From Bryobacterales bacterium (lineage in GTDB: Bacteria > Acidobacteriota > Terriglobia > Bryobacterales > Bryobacteraceae), in the NCBI GenBank assembly GCA_009697495.1, contig SHUN01000019.1, positions 1-14,309 of the forward strand: DNA of 14,309 bases, read 5' to 3'. Below are positions 12,465-14,309 of the stretch, piece after piece. Every line of letters begins with the position of its first letter. The stretch's first letter is position 1. The notes under the pieces were generated by a model. The model had not been told where the DNA came from. It saw nothing but the letters and a program-made list of their open reading frames with translations, and ran no database searches. Both the position numbers and the translations under genes were made by a program.

Positions 12465-13537
12465 TGGTAGTGTTTCGGGAGCCAGCGTTGGTTTGTGGAC
12501 TGGGCGACTCTGGTGGCGGCTTCGAGGACGTTGCGCTCCGCGCGGCTTAGTTCCAGGTGGCGGTTGAGGCCGGCCAGATTGTCTTCGAGCGTCTCTTCTT
12601 CAAACATGCCGGGCATGGCGGCGGTCATAAACGGCCGTGTGTAGACGAAGCGGAGGGCGGCCTGGCAGAGCGTCTCTTCGGGGAGTTGTTCCAGGCTTTT
12701 TGTCAGATCCGCTACGACTGACGGCAGGAGGGGGCGGTATTTGGCCTGGTAGAGCTGGACGAAGTCGCGCTCGGGACTGGTGTTTTGTTTGGCTTTGGGA
12801 TCCATCTTCACGATGGACCCGGCGGCGAGGGGCTTGATGGCAATGAGGCCGACGCCACGGCGTGCCGCTTCGGGGAGGAATTCGGCGTAGTCCGCGCGGG
12901 CGTGGATGAAGTTGTAGGGGAACATGAAGTAGTCGATGCCTTCGAGTTCCTTCAGCGCGCTGAGCATCATGCCTTCGTCGTGCGTGGAGATGCCGATGGC
13001 GCGGACCTTGCCGGCTTGCTTCGCTTTGCGCAGAACGTCCCAATCGGAGAGGGCTTTGGCGTCGACTGACTTTCCTTCGCCGAGATAGATGCGGTAGAGA
13101 TCGACGTGGCCGAAGAGGCGGGCGGCGTTATCGATGTTTTCGCCGACAAATTGCGGGAATTGGCGGCAGAGGGAGACGAGGGCTCTCTGGCGTTGGTTGT
13201 TGCCTTTGAGAACTTTGGCGAGGGGGCTCCATTGGCCTTCGTTTTCGTAGGTGTCGATGAGGTTGACGCCACGGTCGAGGGCGCGGGCGATGAGGCGATC
13301 GCGACGAGTTTGCCCTTCCTCTTGGAGGACGTTGCCGTTTTCCACCTTCTTCTTGTACCGGGGGTCGGTGTGGGAGCCGAAGGAGAGCAGGGAGACGTTG
13401 ATGTCGGTTTGGCCGAGTTGGCGGTAGATCATGCCGCCGCGGCGGATCTCACGGATCTTTGGAATGGTGTCAGCGTAGGAGTGGCGCGCCGCAAGCGCGG
13501 CCGCGAGGAAGGCGCGGCGGGTGGAGCGAGGGCACAT
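12437..13537 (-). CDS. Tat-exported aldo/keto reductase-like protein with altered catalytic tetrad
   Basis: A 366-residue aldo/keto reductase-fold protein. A Tat-type signal (STRRAFLAAALAARHSYA) opens it, then the family start MIYRQLGQTDINVSLLSFGS. The Asp/Tyr part of the tetrad is kept (Asp95 and Tyr97 in NLIDTYENEG). The catalytic Lys expected in a beta-strand near residue 122 is absent (ALVSLCRQF), and the usual His (the LHxxD motif) near 151 is replaced in DLYRIYLGEG. The strand KVRAIGISTH, the later VGLIAIKPLAAG and the C-terminal helices are normal. So NAD(P)-dependent reduction by the standard mechanism is doubtful; Tat export fits cofactor loading in the cytoplasm. It starts 16 nt after the PKD protein stop and overlaps the cytochrome gene, so the three form an operon. 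No Shine-Dalgarno is seen. Confidence 0.88.
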   Translation of the reverse strand: MCPRSTRRAFLAAALAARHSYADTIPKIREIRRGGMIYRQLGQTDINVSLLSFGSHTDPRYKKKVENGNVLQEEGQTRRDRLIARALDRGVNLIDTYENEGQWSPLAKVLKGNNQRQRALVSLCRQFPQFVGENIDNAARLFGHVDLYRIYLGEGKSVDAKALSDWDVLRKAKQAGKVRAIGISTHDEGMMLSALKELEGIDYFMFPYNFIHARADYAEFLPEAARRGVGLIAIKPLAAGSIVKMDPKAKQNTSPERDFVQLYQAKYRPLLPSVVADLTKSLEQLPEETLCQAALRFVYTRPFMTAAMPGMFEEETLEDNLAGLNRHLELSRAERNVLEAATRVAQSTNQRWLPKHYQWLDQRWQG

Positions 13538-13553
13538 TCTGACGGTGATGGTA

Positions 13554-14309
13554 TCACTTCATGACTACGTCCCGGACTTTGGTCCAGCGGGATTTACCGG
13601 CGGGGCCTTCGATTTCGAGGGTGACGATGTATTCGCCGGCGGCCTTGTACGTGTGGACGGGATGTTGTTCGGTGGAGGTCTCGCCGTCGCCGAAGATCCA
13701 TTTATGGCTGGTGATTTGGCCGGTGGATTTGTCCTGGAAGGCCACGGCGCGGCGGTCGTAATCGAGGACTTGATAGGACCAGTGCGCGGCGATGGGTTTG
13801 ACGTGCGCGGGCTCCAGGGGCATGAGCCGGAAGGCGACGAGGTCACTGGCGTTACCGAACATGCTGGTTTTGTGGGAGAGGTTCCAGAAGGCTTCGTTGT
13901 CCTTGGCGTCGACGTCGTCGTAATCGAGGACGGCCCAGGACATACCGATGATCTTGTTTTCGGAGAGCTGGGAAACAACGGCGCGGGAGGGCCCTTCGAG
14001 AGGAGCGTAGTCAAAGGGGGTGATCCAGAATTCGAGCGTGAGCTTGCCGGATTCGCCGTGTTTGAAGTTGTAGTCGTAGGCGGCGTTGGCGAAGGGGAGT
14101 TCCTTGATCCAGGGCTGGCAGCCCCAGACGAAGGCCCAGTCGCGGTCGGGGGCGGGGGTGAAGATGTGATAGTTCTGCGCGTGGACGCCGTGGAAGGTCT
14201 GGAACGCTTCCCCTTTCGCCAGGTCTTTGTGGGGGTGGAGGGTGGAGATGAGAGGGCCGCCGGAGAGGTCGCCGTCGACGACGAGTTCGAAGATGTCGTT
14301 GTGGCGATC
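13554..14309 (-). CDS. Partial extracellular protein: CBM9-like domain followed by a PKD domain
   Basis: The last 251 residues of a secreted protein whose 5' end lies beyond the right edge; the frame is open throughout and internal ATGs (such as 13943) are not starts. The N-terminal part (FELVVDGDLSGGPL, HGVHAQNYHIFTP, GKLTLEFWITPFDY, IIGMSWAVLDYDD, LVAFRLMPLEP) looks like a CBM9/DOMON-type beta-sandwich that binds carbohydrate. The C-terminal 85 residues are a PKD domain with the hallmark WIFGDGETSTEQHPVHTY and EYIVTLEI. Such proteins sit at the cell surface or periplasm. It is the first gene in the window of the operon with the reductase and cytochrome/FGE-like protein. Without the 5' end, a further catalytic domain cannot be excluded. 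Confidence 0.8.
   Translation of the reverse strand, partial: DRHNDIFELVVDGDLSGGPLISTLHPHKDLAKGEAFQTFHGVHAQNYHIFTPAPDRDWAFVWGCQPWIKELPFANAAYDYNFKHGESGKLTLEFWITPFDYAPLEGPSRAVVSQLSENKIIGMSWAVLDYDDVDAKDNEAFWNLSHKTSMFGNASDLVAFRLMPLEPAHVKPIAAHWSYQVLDYDRRAVAFQDKSTGQITSHKWIFGDGETSTEQHPVHTYKAAGEYIVTLEIEGPAGKSRWTKVRDVVMK

Noticed and set aside
1..14309. CRISPR arrays, tRNA, rRNA or riboswitches
   Set aside because: I saw no regularly spaced short repeats, cloverleaf or conserved aptamer-like pattern; a covariance-model search was not possible.

Overview
The window looks like high-GC chromosomal DNA from an acidobacterium, probably near Bryobacterales/Solibacter. The evidence is the mix of an Oar-like TonB-dependent receptor with a carboxypeptidase-regulatory-like N-terminus, an exported sulfatase, Tat-type aldo/keto reductase and TIM-barrel proteins, and a multihaem cytochrome fused to an FGE-like domain. 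This taxonomic call rests on family knowledge, not on a marker gene.

Layout. Positions 2-353 hold a broken c-type cytochrome. Positions 353-900 hold a 548-bp non-coding element with 19-bp inverted ends (repeat halves R1 and R2). An exported amidase follows on the minus strand (920-2503). From 2573 to 8860 lies a second, inverted copy of the same element, whose R2 half (2572-2766) and R1 half (8577-8859) are separated by about 5.8 kb. Between the halves are transposase debris, a sulfatase and a TonB-dependent receptor (minus strand, 1 nt apart, receptor first), the C-terminal tail of a tyrosine recombinase, and the tail of an IS4-like transposase. A plus-strand sugar-phosphate isomerase-like gene (8886-9779) starts 26 bp outside the element end.

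From 9808 to the right edge every recognisable gene is on the minus strand. In transcription order these are a CBM9-like/PKD protein (cut by the window edge), an aldo/keto reductase, a tetrahaem cytochrome fused to an FGE-like domain (overlapping the reductase by 28 nt), a frameshifted antitoxin-like ORF with a strong Shine-Dalgarno, a ribbon-helix-helix antitoxin, and a PIN toxin with a frameshift after codon 13. A 60-bp copy of the 3' end of the cytochrome/FGE gene lies about 1.35 kb further on.

How it fits together. The receptor and sulfatase plausibly form a uptake/desulfation pair for a sulfated substrate. The CBM9-like/PKD protein, reductase and cytochrome/FGE protein form a second exported set of unknown substrate. 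The best candidate for something undescribed is the pair of TIR-bounded elements, one 'empty' and one apparently carrying the receptor-sulfatase pair with recombinase and transposase remnants.
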